Made by a program: the position numbers and the translations under genes. The notes under the pieces are model-generated. The model ran no database searches, was not told the DNA's origin, and was given only the letters and a program-made list of their open reading frames with translations. A stretch of 64,000 bases of DNA from JASGIT01 sp047601665 (lineage in GTDB: Bacteria; Pseudomonadota; Gammaproteobacteria; Burkholderiales; Burkholderiaceae_C). Shown one piece after another: positions 16,080 through 22,994 of this stretch (positions are counted from its first letter, which is position 1; every line of letters begins with the position of its first letter). Location: assembly GCA_047601665.1 (NCBI GenBank), contig JASGIT010000001.1, positions 3,100,001 to 3,164,000 of the forward strand. The letters are read 5' to 3'.

Positions 16080-16239
16080 GAAGGTGTGAACGAACCCGTC
16101 ATGCCCGCTCATCCCGCCAAAACACGCCCCCTCTGCGTTGCAAATGCTCGCCATAGCCCGAGCTATGGCTGTGCTTTGCGCCTTGATGGGCCGCGTTTTG
16201 ACGGCCTGCTCGGGCACGCCGGATTCATTCACACCTTCT
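16079..16239. repeat. 161-bp imperfect palindrome between convergent genes
   Basis: The outer ends AGAAGGTGTGAA (from 16079) and TTCACACCTTCT (to 16239) are exact inverted repeats. The centre CCATAGC / GCTATGG at 16151-16168 lies exactly midway. Between them the two halves remain alignable (for example CCAAAACACGCCCC against GTCAAAACGCGGCCC in reverse). The element could fold as one long RNA hairpin on either strand and fits a bidirectional terminator or a palindromic, MITE-like repeat. Its right end supplies the last codons and TGA stop of the FemAB-like gene. Confidence 0.85.
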
Positions 16240-17431
16240 GACGGAACGGGCTGCGCTGCTCCAGCGCGTCCAGGTACTGCCCCACGCCGGCGCTTTCGCG
16301 TTCCAGAAAGCGCTCCACCGCATCGGCAAAGGCCGGATGCGCCAGCCAGTGCGCGCTGCGGGCCTGCACGGGCAGGAGCGCGCGGGCCATCTTGTGCTCG
16401 CCCTGCGCGCCGCCTTCGAAGCGCTGCACGCCGTGCCGGATGCACCATTCCAGCGGCTGGTAGTAGCAGGCTTCGAAGTGCAGGCAGTCCACGCGCTCCA
16501 GCGCCCCCCAGTAGCGGCCATAGGCGGTCCATTCGGAGTCTTTTGGGCTTCCATCCATTGCAGGCTCTGCGCTGACAGCTATCAAACTGGTAGCGATGGG
16601 GCGGCCTTCGCGTTCGGCCACGAACAGCAGCCAGTGGCCGGGCATGTCCGCCGCCATGCGCGCGAAGAAGTCGCGGGTCAGGTAGGGCGGGTTGCCGTGT
16701 TCGAGGTAGGTGCGTTCGTAGCAGCGGTAGAAGAAATCCCAGTCTTCCGCCGAGATGTCGCGGCCCAGCGACCAGCGGAAGCGCACGCCCGCATCGTGCA
16801 CGCGGCGGCGCTCCTGGCGGATTTTCTTGCGCTTGTCCTGGGTGAGGCGGGACAGGAAATCGTCCCAGTCCGCGTAGCTTTCATTGCGCCAGTGGAACTG
16901 CACGGTCTCGCGCCGCATCAGCCCCGCGGCGTCGCTGGCGGCCAGGTCGGCGTCGGAGCCGAACAGCAGGTGCAGCGACGACAGCCCCTCGTCCTCGCAC
17001 CAGCCGCGCACCGTTGCCAGCAGCTGCGTGCGCAGGGCCGCATCCTCGGCCAGCAGCCGCGTGCCCGGCACGGGCGTGAAGGGCACGGCCACCACGGCCT
17101 TGGGGTAGTAGGGCAGGCGGTGCTCCTCGTAGGCGCGCGCCCAGGCCCAGTCGAACACGTATTCGCCCCAGGAGTGGCCCTTCACGTACAGCGGGCAGGC
17201 GGCCACCAGGGCGTCGCCGCGCCACAGCATCACGGGCCGCGCGGCCCAGCCGGTGCGGGGCGTGGCGCTGTCGCTGGCTTCGAGCGCGGCCAGGTACTCA
17301 TGGCGCATGAACGGCGTGGCGTGGGGCTGGCGTGCGAGCAGGGCGTTCCAGGCCGCGCCGTCCACCGCCTGCATCGATGAGAATACGCGGGCGATAATGC
17401 CCGATTCCGCCTTGGCCTCGACCTTGCTCAT
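16229..17431 (-). CDS. FemAB/GNAT-like acyltransferase family protein
   Basis: A 400-residue cytoplasmic protein starting at MSKVEAKAESG, with GGAGAGAG just upstream of the ATG at 17431. Conserved segments of the large GNAT/FemAB-related family (DUF482 type) are seen: HEYLAALEASDSATPRTGW, VKGHSWGEYVFDWAWARAYE, DKRKKIRQERRR, YLTRDFFARMAADM, YGRYWGALERVDCLHFEACYYQPLEWCI and RFEGGAQGEHKMARALLP. Members are predicted aminoacyl/acyl-CoA transferases; no substrate is assigned. Between PIATSLI and YGRYWG it carries an extra stretch (AVSAEPAMDGSPKDSEW) that coincides with a copy of the interspersed repeat. Its C-terminus (RQKV, then TGA) comes from the adjacent palindrome. Its start codon overlaps that of nadE on the other strand. 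Confidence 0.82.
   Translation of the reverse strand: MSKVEAKAESGIIARVFSSMQAVDGAAWNALLARQPHATPFMRHEYLAALEASDSATPRTGWAARPVMLWRGDALVAACPLYVKGHSWGEYVFDWAWARAYEEHRLPYYPKAVVAVPFTPVPGTRLLAEDAALRTQLLATVRGWCEDEGLSSLHLLFGSDADLAASDAAGLMRRETVQFHWRNESYADWDDFLSRLTQDKRKKIRQERRRVHDAGVRFRWSLGRDISAEDWDFFYRCYERTYLEHGNPPYLTRDFFARMAADMPGHWLLFVAEREGRPIATSLIAVSAEPAMDGSPKDSEWTAYGRYWGALERVDCLHFEACYYQPLEWCIRHGVQRFEGGAQGEHKMARALLPVQARSAHWLAHPAFADAVERFLERESAGVGQYLDALEQRSPFRQKV
16540..16596 (-). repeat. Interspersed repeat inside the FemAB-like gene (copy 5)
   Basis: The minus strand reads GCTACCAGTTTGATAGCTGT, then CAGCGCAGAG and GGATGGAAGCCCAAAAG, matching the family order TATCAAA/ATAGCTG-CAGCGC-n-GCTGGAGGCCAAAA. It encodes an apparent loop insertion (AVSAEPAMDGSPKDSEW) between two conserved strands of the protein. 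Confidence 0.7.
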
Positions 17432-19076
17432 GACTCTCTCCATTTGCACTGCGCAGCTTAATTTCGTCGTGGGCGACATGCCCGGCAACGCGCAAAAAAT
17501 CATCGCCGCCGCGCGCGAGGCCCATGCCGCCGGCGCGCGCCTGCTGCTCACGCCCGAACTGGCCATCTGCGGCTACGCGGCCGAGGACCTGTACCTGCGC
17601 CCCGCCTTCCTGGCGGCCTGCGATGATGCCGTGCAAACCGTGGCGCGCGAGACGGCGGGTCTTTCCGACCTCGCCATCGTGCTGGGCCACCCGCAGCGCC
17701 ATGCATCGAACCCGCTTTGCCACAACGCGGCCAGCGTGCTGCGCCACGGCGTGGTGGAGCAGACCTACGCCAAGCAGGAGCTGCCCAACTACCAGGTGTT
17801 CGACGAGCGCCGCTACTTCACGCCCGGCCACGCGCCCTGCGTGTTCACCGTGGGCGGCGTGCGCGTGGGCGTGCTGATCTGCGAGGACGCCTGGTTCCCC
17901 GGCCCCGCGCGCCGCGCGGCGGAGGCCGGGGCGGAACTGCTGGCCGTCATCAACGCATCGCCCTTCCACATGGGCAAGAGCGTGCAGCGCGAAGACACCA
18001 TGCGCGCGCGTGTGCGTGAAACCGGGCTGCCCCTGGTCTACGCGCACCTCGTGGGCGGGCAGGACGAGGTGGTGTTCGAGGGCCGCTCGTTCGCCTTGCA
18101 GGCCGACGGCACCGTGGCGGGCCGCGCCCCGGGTTTCAAGGAAAAACTGGCCTACACCCAGGCGGAGCGTGCGCAAGCAGCTATCAAATTGGAAGCGGAC
18201 GTGCTCCCGGTGCCGGCGCCCGAGGCCGACCTGTGGGACGCCCTGGTGCTGGGCGTGCGCGACTACGTGGGCAAGAACGGCTTTCCGGGCGCGCTGCTGG
18301 GCCTGTCGGGCGGCATCGACTCGGCGCTGGTGCTGGCGATCGGGGTCGATGCGCTGGGCGCGGACAAGGTGCGCACGGTGATGATGCCCTCGCCCTACAC
18401 GGCGGACATCAGCTGGATCGACGCGCGCGACATGGCCGAGCGCCTGGGCGTGCGCTACGACGAGATCGCCATCGCGCCGCAGTTCGAGGCCTTCAAGGCC
18501 GCGCTGGCGCAGGAGTTCCAGGGCCTGCCAGAGGACACGACCGAAGAGAACCTGCAGGCGCGCATCCGTGGCACGCTGCTGATGGCGCTGTCCAACAAAT
18601 TCGGCGCCGTGGTGCTCACCACGGGCAACAAGAGCGAAATGGCCACGGGCTACTGCACGCTCTACGGCGACATGGCGGGCGGCTTCGCGGTCATCAAGGA
18701 CGTGGCCAAGACCATGGTGTTCGCGCTGGCGCGCTGGCGCAACGCCAACGACCCGTACGGCACGGGCGCCAATCCCATCCCCGAGCGCATCATCACCCGC
18801 CCGCCCAGCGCCGAGCTGCGGCCCGACCAGAAGGACCAGGACAGCCTGCCGCCCTACGAGGTGCTGGACGCCATCCTCGCGCGCTACATGGAGAACGACG
18901 AGCCGATCGAGGCCATCGTCGCCGCGGGCTACGCGCGCGCCGACGTGGAGCGCGTCACGCGCCTCATCAAGCTCAACGAATACAAGCGCCGCCAGGCCCC
19001 GGTGGGCATCCGCGTCACGCAGCGCAGCTTCGGCAAGGACTGGCGCTACCCCATCACCAGCAAATTCCGGGCATGA
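17430..19076 (+). CDS. nadE: Glutamine-dependent NAD+ synthetase
   Basis: A 548-residue two-domain enzyme that amidates nicotinic-acid adenine dinucleotide to NAD using glutamine. The N-terminal nitrilase-type glutaminase (about 1-270) has LTPELAICGYAAEDLY, the YAKQELPNY lysine segment and the nucleophile Cys151 in GVLICEDAW. The C-terminal synthetase has the ATP pyrophosphatase P-loop SGGIDS at 293-298, TTGNKSEMATGYCTLYGD and RPPSAELRPDQKD. Start at the ATG at 17430 (MTLSICTAQLNF), which overlaps the divergent FemAB-like start by two bases and lacks an obvious Shine-Dalgarno. The linker between domains contains AQAAIKLEADV, which coincides with half of an interspersed repeat. glnB follows by 31 bp. 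Confidence 0.97.
   Translation: MTLSICTAQLNFVVGDMPGNAQKIIAAAREAHAAGARLLLTPELAICGYAAEDLYLRPAFLAACDDAVQTVARETAGLSDLAIVLGHPQRHASNPLCHNAASVLRHGVVEQTYAKQELPNYQVFDERRYFTPGHAPCVFTVGGVRVGVLICEDAWFPGPARRAAEAGAELLAVINASPFHMGKSVQREDTMRARVRETGLPLVYAHLVGGQDEVVFEGRSFALQADGTVAGRAPGFKEKLAYTQAERAQAAIKLEADVLPVPAPEADLWDALVLGVRDYVGKNGFPGALLGLSGGIDSALVLAIGVDALGADKVRTVMMPSPYTADISWIDARDMAERLGVRYDEIAIAPQFEAFKAALAQEFQGLPEDTTEENLQARIRGTLLMALSNKFGAVVLTTGNKSEMATGYCTLYGDMAGGFAVIKDVAKTMVFALARWRNANDPYGTGANPIPERIITRPPSAELRPDQKDQDSLPPYEVLDAILARYMENDEPIEAIVAAGYARADVERVTRLIKLNEYKRRQAPVGIRVTQRSFGKDWRYPITSKFRA
18166..18199 (-). repeat. Half repeat inside nadE (copy 6)
   Basis: The minus strand reads CCAATTTGATAGCTGCTTGC followed by GCACGC, matching the left half of the family consensus (TATCAAA...ATAGCTGC-TGCGC). 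The encoded residues AAIKLE lie in the linker between the two NadE domains, where length variation is tolerated. Confidence 0.5.
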
Positions 19077-19107
19077 GCCCTTGGACTATCTACGTTAGGA
19101 TCGCCCC

Positions 19108-19446
19108 ATGAAACTGATTACCGCCATCATCAAACCGTTCAAGCTCGAAGAAGTTCGCGAAGCCCTGGCCGAATGCGGCATCACCGGCCTCACCGTCACC
19201 GAAGTCAAGGGCTTTGGCCGCCAGAAGGGCCACACCGAGCTGTACCGCGGCGCGGAATACGTGGTGGACTTCCTGCCCAAGGTGAAGGTGGAAGTGGTGG
19301 TGGCGACCGGCGACGTGGACCGCTGCGTGGACGCCATCGTCAACGTGGCGCGCACGGGCAAGATCGGCGACGGCAAGATCTTCGTCAGCCCCGTGGAGCG
19401 CGTGGTGCGCATCCGCACCGGCGATCTCGACGAAGCGGCGATTTAA
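19108..19446 (+). CDS. glnB: Nitrogen regulatory protein P-II
   Basis: A 112-residue protein, the exact length of GlnB/GlnK trimers. It begins MKLITAIIKPFKLEEVREAL. The T-loop GFGRQKGHTELYRGAEYVVDF carries the uridylylation residue Tyr51, and the C-terminal IGDGKIFVSPVERVVRIRTGD is the ATP/2-oxoglutarate-binding B and C loops. PII senses 2-oxoglutarate and ADP/ATP and controls glutamine synthetase adenylylation and NtrB. It follows nadE at 31 bp and may be co-transcribed with it; no amtB is adjacent, which favours GlnB over GlnK. Its TAA stop overlaps the TAA of the convergent LOG-family gene within TTAA. Confidence 0.95.
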   Translation: MKLITAIIKPFKLEEVREALAECGITGLTVTEVKGFGRQKGHTELYRGAEYVVDFLPKVKVEVVVATGDVDRCVDAIVNVARTGKIGDGKIFVSPVERVVRIRTGDLDEAAI

Positions 19447-19991
19447 GCCCGCAGGGAGCGCAGCAGCGCATCCAGGTCGCTACTGGCGTGCATCAGCCCC
19501 ATCTGCCAGTCGCTCATCAGGCCGTTGGCCACGCTGGTGTCCAGAAAGGCCAGCAGCCCGTCGTAATAGCCGGCCACGTTGAGCAGGCCCACGGGCTTGT
19601 CGTGGTAGCCGAGCTGGCGCCAGGTCCAGACCTCGAATAACTCCTCGAACGTGCCGATGCCGCCCGGCAGCGCCAGGAAGGCGGTGCTGCTCGCGGCCAT
19701 CAGGGCCTTGCGTTCGTGCATGGTTTCCACCACGTGCAGTTCGTCGCAAGCGTGGTTGGCCAGTTCCTTGTCCACCAGCGCCCGTGGAATCACGCCCACC
19801 ACGCGGCCGCCCGCCAGGCGCGTGGCCTCGGCCACTTCGCCCATCAGGCCGCTGCGCCCGCCGCCGTAGACGAGCTGGCCGCCGCGCTCGCCGATCCAGC
19901 GGCCCACGGCGCGCGCGGCGTCGGTGAACAAGGGGTTACCGCCCGGGCGCGAGCCGCAGTAGACGCAGAAGGAAAAAGCCGGTTCAGCCAT
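19443..19991 (-). CDS. LOG-family (TIGR00730) nucleoside-5'-monophosphate phosphoribohydrolase
   Basis: A 182-residue cytoplasmic protein of the 'lonely guy' family, which releases free bases from nucleoside 5'-monophosphates. The signature PGGIGTFEEL is at residues 109-118, preceded by the MHERKALM substrate motif (91-98) and a Rossmann-type N-terminus VYCGSRPGGNPLF. Older annotations call this a lysine decarboxylase, which the motif does not support. Its ATG overlaps the dgkA stop (TGATG), making it the last gene of the six-gene sigma-factor operon. Confidence 0.9.
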   Translation of the reverse strand: MAEPAFSFCVYCGSRPGGNPLFTDAARAVGRWIGERGGQLVYGGGRSGLMGEVAEATRLAGGRVVGVIPRALVDKELANHACDELHVVETMHERKALMAASSTAFLALPGGIGTFEELFEVWTWRQLGYHDKPVGLLNVAGYYDGLLAFLDTSVANGLMSDWQMGLMHASSDLDALLRSLRA

Positions 19992-20374
19992 CAGAAGAAT
20001 CGTTGGTAAAGGGCCGCGGCCCAGATGCCGCCGCACAGCAGCAGCGCCAGCAGCACGGCGGCGCTGCCCATGTCCTTGGCGCGTTTCGAGAGTTCGTGCC
20101 ACTCGGGGCCGATGCGGTCGATGGCCGCCTCGACACCGCTGTTGAGCAATTCGGCGATCAGCACCAGCACCACCGCGCCCGCGAGCAGCGCCACCTCCAC
20201 CCAGCTCCGGCCCAGCCAGAACGACAGCGGCACCAGCACGATGGCCAGGATGGCCTCTTGCCGGAACGCCTTTTCGCCCCAGCCCGCGCGCAGGCCCGCG
20301 AGGGAATAGCCCGCGGCGTGCCAGACGCGGCTGAGGCCGGTGCGGGCCTTTTGGGGGTTGGCGAAGGAGGTCAT
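19991..20374 (-). CDS. dgkA: Diacylglycerol kinase
   Basis: A 127-residue inner-membrane enzyme that phosphorylates diacylglycerol to phosphatidic acid, recycling lipid made during envelope glucan or lipid turnover. It has the family pattern: an N-terminal amphipathic helix (RVWHAAGYSLAGLRAGWGEKAFRQE), three transmembrane helices (about 38-55, 57-75, 100-122), and the catalytic stretch ELLNSGVEAAIDRIGPEWHELSKRAKDMGSAA. Length is usual (about 120-130). Its ATG overlaps the RDD-protein stop by four bases (ATGA), so translation is probably coupled. Confidence 0.93.
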   Translation of the reverse strand: MTSFANPQKARTGLSRVWHAAGYSLAGLRAGWGEKAFRQEAILAIVLVPLSFWLGRSWVEVALLAGAVVLVLIAELLNSGVEAAIDRIGPEWHELSKRAKDMGSAAVLLALLLCGGIWAAALYQRFF

Positions 20375-20850
20375 GGGGCTTTTGCGGAGGACACGAGCCG
20401 CGTGCCCGCGATGGCATCGTGCCAAAACTGGCCCTGGGGGTGGAAGCGGCTGAGCAAGGCCCACACGGCCACCCAGCCCAGCACCACCACGGCCACTTCG
20501 CCGCCGGTGAGCCCGAAGGGCGCCAGCGCGGCGAGCGGCGGCAGGAACCACAGCCAGCTCAGCACGTAGCGCAGCAGTGCGCGCTTCTGGGTGAGGGGGC
20601 GGCCCGCGGCATCCACCACGCGGATGTGCCAGGTCTTCATCGCCAGCGTCTGGCCCTTGTGCCAGAACCAGGTGAAGTAGATGCCGAACACGACGAACAA
20701 GAACGCCTGCAGCGCGTGCCGGTTGTCCAGCGCGTTGCGCGTCTGGCTCAGGGTGCTGAACAGGTAGCCCGCGATGAACACCACGCCGAACATCAACATG
20801 CCCTCGTAGAGCCAGCAGGCCATGCGGCGGGACAGGGGAGGCGCGGTCAT
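20371..20850 (-). CDS. RDD-family membrane protein
   Basis: A 159-residue inner-membrane protein with about four hydrophobic segments (LYEGMLMFGVVFIAGYLF, LQAFLFVVFGIYFTWFW, LRYVLSWLWFLPPLAAL, VAVVVLGWVAVWALL). RDD hallmarks are the N-terminal RRMACWLYE (a degenerate R..D position), GQTLAMKTWHIRVVDAAGRPLT, and a late HPQGQFWHDAIAGTRLV. The family is widespread and of unknown or varied function; some members are proposed Na+/H+ antiporters. It is translationally coupled to DUF3106 upstream and dgkA downstream. Confidence 0.85.
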   Translation of the reverse strand: MTAPPLSRRMACWLYEGMLMFGVVFIAGYLFSTLSQTRNALDNRHALQAFLFVVFGIYFTWFWHKGQTLAMKTWHIRVVDAAGRPLTQKRALLRYVLSWLWFLPPLAALAPFGLTGGEVAVVVLGWVAVWALLSRFHPQGQFWHDAIAGTRLVSSAKAP

Positions 20851-21707
20851 CAGGAGGGCGAATAGATGCTTTCCGCCGGGGGGGCGGCTGGGGCCGGGGC
20901 GGATGCGTCGGGCAGCGGCGGCAAGGCCGACCCCGAGGCCGAGGGGGTGGCGACGGGGGCTGTTTCCACCGGCAGGGCGGAGGCGGGGGCCGGCGCGGCG
21001 GGCAGCCCCGGCAGCGGTACCACGGGCAGGGCCGGGCGCGGGTGCACGTTGACCACGGGCGGAATCTTGGGCAGGTTGGGCTGGATGTTTTCAGCGGCCG
21101 TGGCCGCCGGCACGCGCGCCAGCTTTTTGGGCGACACCGGGCGCAGGGCGGTGGCCGCGCCCGCCGGGCGGGGTGCGGCGCGTTCGGCCAGGCGCTTCTT
21201 TTCTTCCGCGCTGAGCGCCTGGTAGGCCTCCCACTGGGCGCGCATGTCGTCGGGGGCCAGGCGCTTGGTCACGGCGTAGTTCAGGCGCGCCTGGCTGCGC
21301 TGCTGGGCGCTCAGGTTGGCCCAATCGGCCATGCGGCCATGCAGCTTTTCCTGTTCTTCGGGCGGGAGGGTGGCGTAGTTCTGCGCCAGGGCCAGCCAGC
21401 GGCGCTTTTGCAGCTCGCCCATCTGGGCCCAGCGCTCGGCCAGCGGGGCCAGGGCCTTTTTCTGCGCGCTGGACAGGTGGGCCCAGGCGGGGCCGGAAGG
21501 CTCGGCGACCAGCGAGCTGACGGCGCGGGCGTCGCGCCCGCCGATGGGGGACGGCGCAGGCACCGAGGGCGGCACAGCGCTGGGCGCCATGCGAACCTGC
21601 TGCACCATCTGCCACCCCCAAACGGCAAAGCCGCCCAGCAGGGCGGCGGCCAACACCAGGGTGGGCAAAAAGGGTTTGGGCGGTTCAGCGCGTGGCGTCA
21701 AAGGCAT
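20850..21707 (-). CDS. DUF3106-type membrane-anchored protein
   Basis: A 285-residue protein with one N-terminal transmembrane helix (about residues 15-35, TLVLAAALLGGFAVWGW) and a periplasmic remainder. The central domain has repeated Trp-containing helices (WAHLSSAQKKALAPLAERW, KRRWLALAQNYATLPPEEQ, MADWANLSAQQRSQARLNY, QWEAYQALSAEEKKRL) diagnostic of DUF3106. The last 110 residues are Pro/Ala-rich and probably disordered. Helical repeats of this kind resemble Spy/zinc-resistance-associated chaperones, which is only a resemblance. It lies in the ECF sigma operon, so an envelope-stress role is plausible but inferred. Confidence 0.8.
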   Translation of the reverse strand: MPLTPRAEPPKPFLPTLVLAAALLGGFAVWGWQMVQQVRMAPSAVPPSVPAPSPIGGRDARAVSSLVAEPSGPAWAHLSSAQKKALAPLAERWAQMGELQKRRWLALAQNYATLPPEEQEKLHGRMADWANLSAQQRSQARLNYAVTKRLAPDDMRAQWEAYQALSAEEKKRLAERAAPRPAGAATALRPVSPKKLARVPAATAAENIQPNLPKIPPVVNVHPRPALPVVPLPGLPAAPAPASALPVETAPVATPSASGSALPPLPDASAPAPAAPPAESIYSPS

Positions 21708-21724
21708 TCAGGCAGGAATCTAAC

Positions 21725-22177
21725 TCAATGCGCGGGGGCGGGCGCGCTGGCGGTCTTCAGATACTGCACGAAGCCGGGGTCGGCATAGGCCGAGGGCGGC
21801 AGGTCGTCGGTCAGCAGCGCCGTGTCGACTTCGGCCACTTCGCTCGCGCCGTATTCGTCCTGCGAGATGTTGGTCACCACTAGGCCCACGAGCAGCGCCG
21901 TCAGCGGCACGGCGGACACCAGGGCGCGCCACCAGTTGCCGCCTTCGCCGCCCCAGCCCAGGGCTGCGGTGCGGCCGTTGCGCACCACGGCGGGTGCCGC
22001 CTGCACCACGCGCACGGCCACCACCTCTTTCTTGCGCCGGGCCAGGGCCTGCTCGCGCGCGGCGCGCAGGCGCTCGGAGATGTCGTAAGGCAGATCGTTG
22101 TTGCCGGCGGACAGGCGCGCCGTGACGCGGCGCGCAAAGCGGTCGGCGGCCTGTTCGGCGTTGGTGGTGGTGTTCAT
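21725..22177 (-). CDS. DUF3619 protein, candidate membrane partner of the ECF sigma factor
   Basis: A 150-residue protein with a cytoplasmic N-terminal helical region (NAEQAADRFARRVTARLSAG...ISERLRAAREQALARRKKE), one transmembrane helix (about 98-115, ALVSAVPLTALLVGLVV) and a short periplasmic tail ending KTASAPAPAH. It matches DUF3619 in pattern. The ATG overlaps the stop of the upstream sigma factor gene. A small single-pass protein translated right after an ECF sigma factor is the usual position of an anti-sigma factor. The sequence has no zinc-type HxxxCxxC motif, so that role is inference. Confidence 0.75.
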   Translation of the reverse strand: MNTTTNAEQAADRFARRVTARLSAGNNDLPYDISERLRAAREQALARRKKEVVAVRVVQAAPAVVRNGRTAALGWGGEGGNWWRALVSAVPLTALLVGLVVTNISQDEYGASEVAEVDTALLTDDLPPSAYADPGFVQYLKTASAPAPAH

Positions 22178-22740
22178 AGCTCGATTCCTTTGGCCTTCAG
22201 TGCCTTGCTGAGGGTTTGGATGGCCCGAAAACAGTGCGTCTTGACGCTGCCCTCCGAGCAGCCCATGGCGGCTGCGGTTTCCGCTACATCCATTTCCTCC
22301 CAGTAACGCATGAGGAAGGCTTCGCGTTGACGCGCGGGAAGCTCCTGGATCTCGGCTTCGATGCCGCGCAGCACCTGGGCGCGCCGGGTCAGGTCCTCGG
22401 CGCTCTGCGCGGCCTCGCCCTCGGGGCCGGCGTAGGCTTCGAGCAGGTCGAAGTCCTCGCCGTCGTCCCCCGGCCCCTCGAAGTCGCTCAGGCTCGAGAA
22501 CAGCGCGTTGCGCGTCTTCTGGCGGCGGAACCAGTCCAGCGTGCAATTGGACAGGATGCGCTGGAACAGCATGGGCAGCTCGGCGACGGGCTTGTCGCCG
22601 TAGTGCTCCGCCAGCTTGAGCATGGAGTCTTGCACGATGTCCAGGGCTGCTTCCTCGTTGCGGACGTGGTACAGCGAGCGCTTGTACGCACGCTTTTCGA
22701 CGTCTTTGAGGAAGTTGGAGAGTTCTTGTTCCGTTGCCAA
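22174..22740 (-). CDS. ECF-type RNA polymerase sigma factor
   Basis: A 188-residue sigma factor of the RpoE/SigJ group. Region 2 is visible as EEAALDIVQDSMLKLAEHYG...LPMLFQRILSNCTLDWFRRQK (about 28-75). An acidic linker follows (FEGPGDDGEDFDLLEAY), then region 4 with ELPARQREAFLMRYWEEMDVAETAAAMGCSEGSVKTHCFRAIQTLSKAL (about 132-180). It directs RNA polymerase to a stress regulon, not identifiable from here. It is the first gene of the minus-strand operon sigma-DUF3619-DUF3106-RDD-dgkA-LOG, whose members are nearly all linked by ATGA or TGATG overlaps. Confidence 0.92.
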   Translation of the reverse strand: MATEQELSNFLKDVEKRAYKRSLYHVRNEEAALDIVQDSMLKLAEHYGDKPVAELPMLFQRILSNCTLDWFRRQKTRNALFSSLSDFEGPGDDGEDFDLLEAYAGPEGEAAQSAEDLTRRAQVLRGIEAEIQELPARQREAFLMRYWEEMDVAETAAAMGCSEGSVKTHCFRAIQTLSKALKAKGIEL

Positions 22741-22994
22741 GAAAAATCAGCCCAGGGCGGGAGGGAAAGGGGCGGATTATCGCATCGTGCCCCTATTTTT
22801 CTGTAGGCGCATGTGCCGTGGCCGTGTTGCAGTGCGATAATGCGCGTTGCTGTATTCAAAAGGCAAACGGGTCACGGTCCGGCGCGGCAATCATCCCGCC
22901 CATGTCCTTGGCCTCAAGTTCCGAGCCAACTCCACGAGAGTGCGCGCAAGGAGCACCCTAGGTTTTTCGTCAGAGAAATTCACAAAGGTTGATC
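22741..22994. promoter_or_regulatory. Divergent promoter and leader region, sigma-factor operon / ilvB
   Basis: 254 bp between divergent genes. Two GCGATAAT sequences, one on each strand (plus 22835-22841; minus at about 22777-22783), are plausible -10 elements facing outward. No good -35 boxes are seen. I find no leader peptide rich in Leu, Val or Ile codons before ilvB and no terminator hairpin, so classical attenuation is not supported. Confidence 0.4.

Noticed and set aside
22838..22992. Short open frame before ilvB as an attenuation leader peptide
   Set aside because: No enrichment of Leu, Val or Ile codons and no terminator/antiterminator pair.
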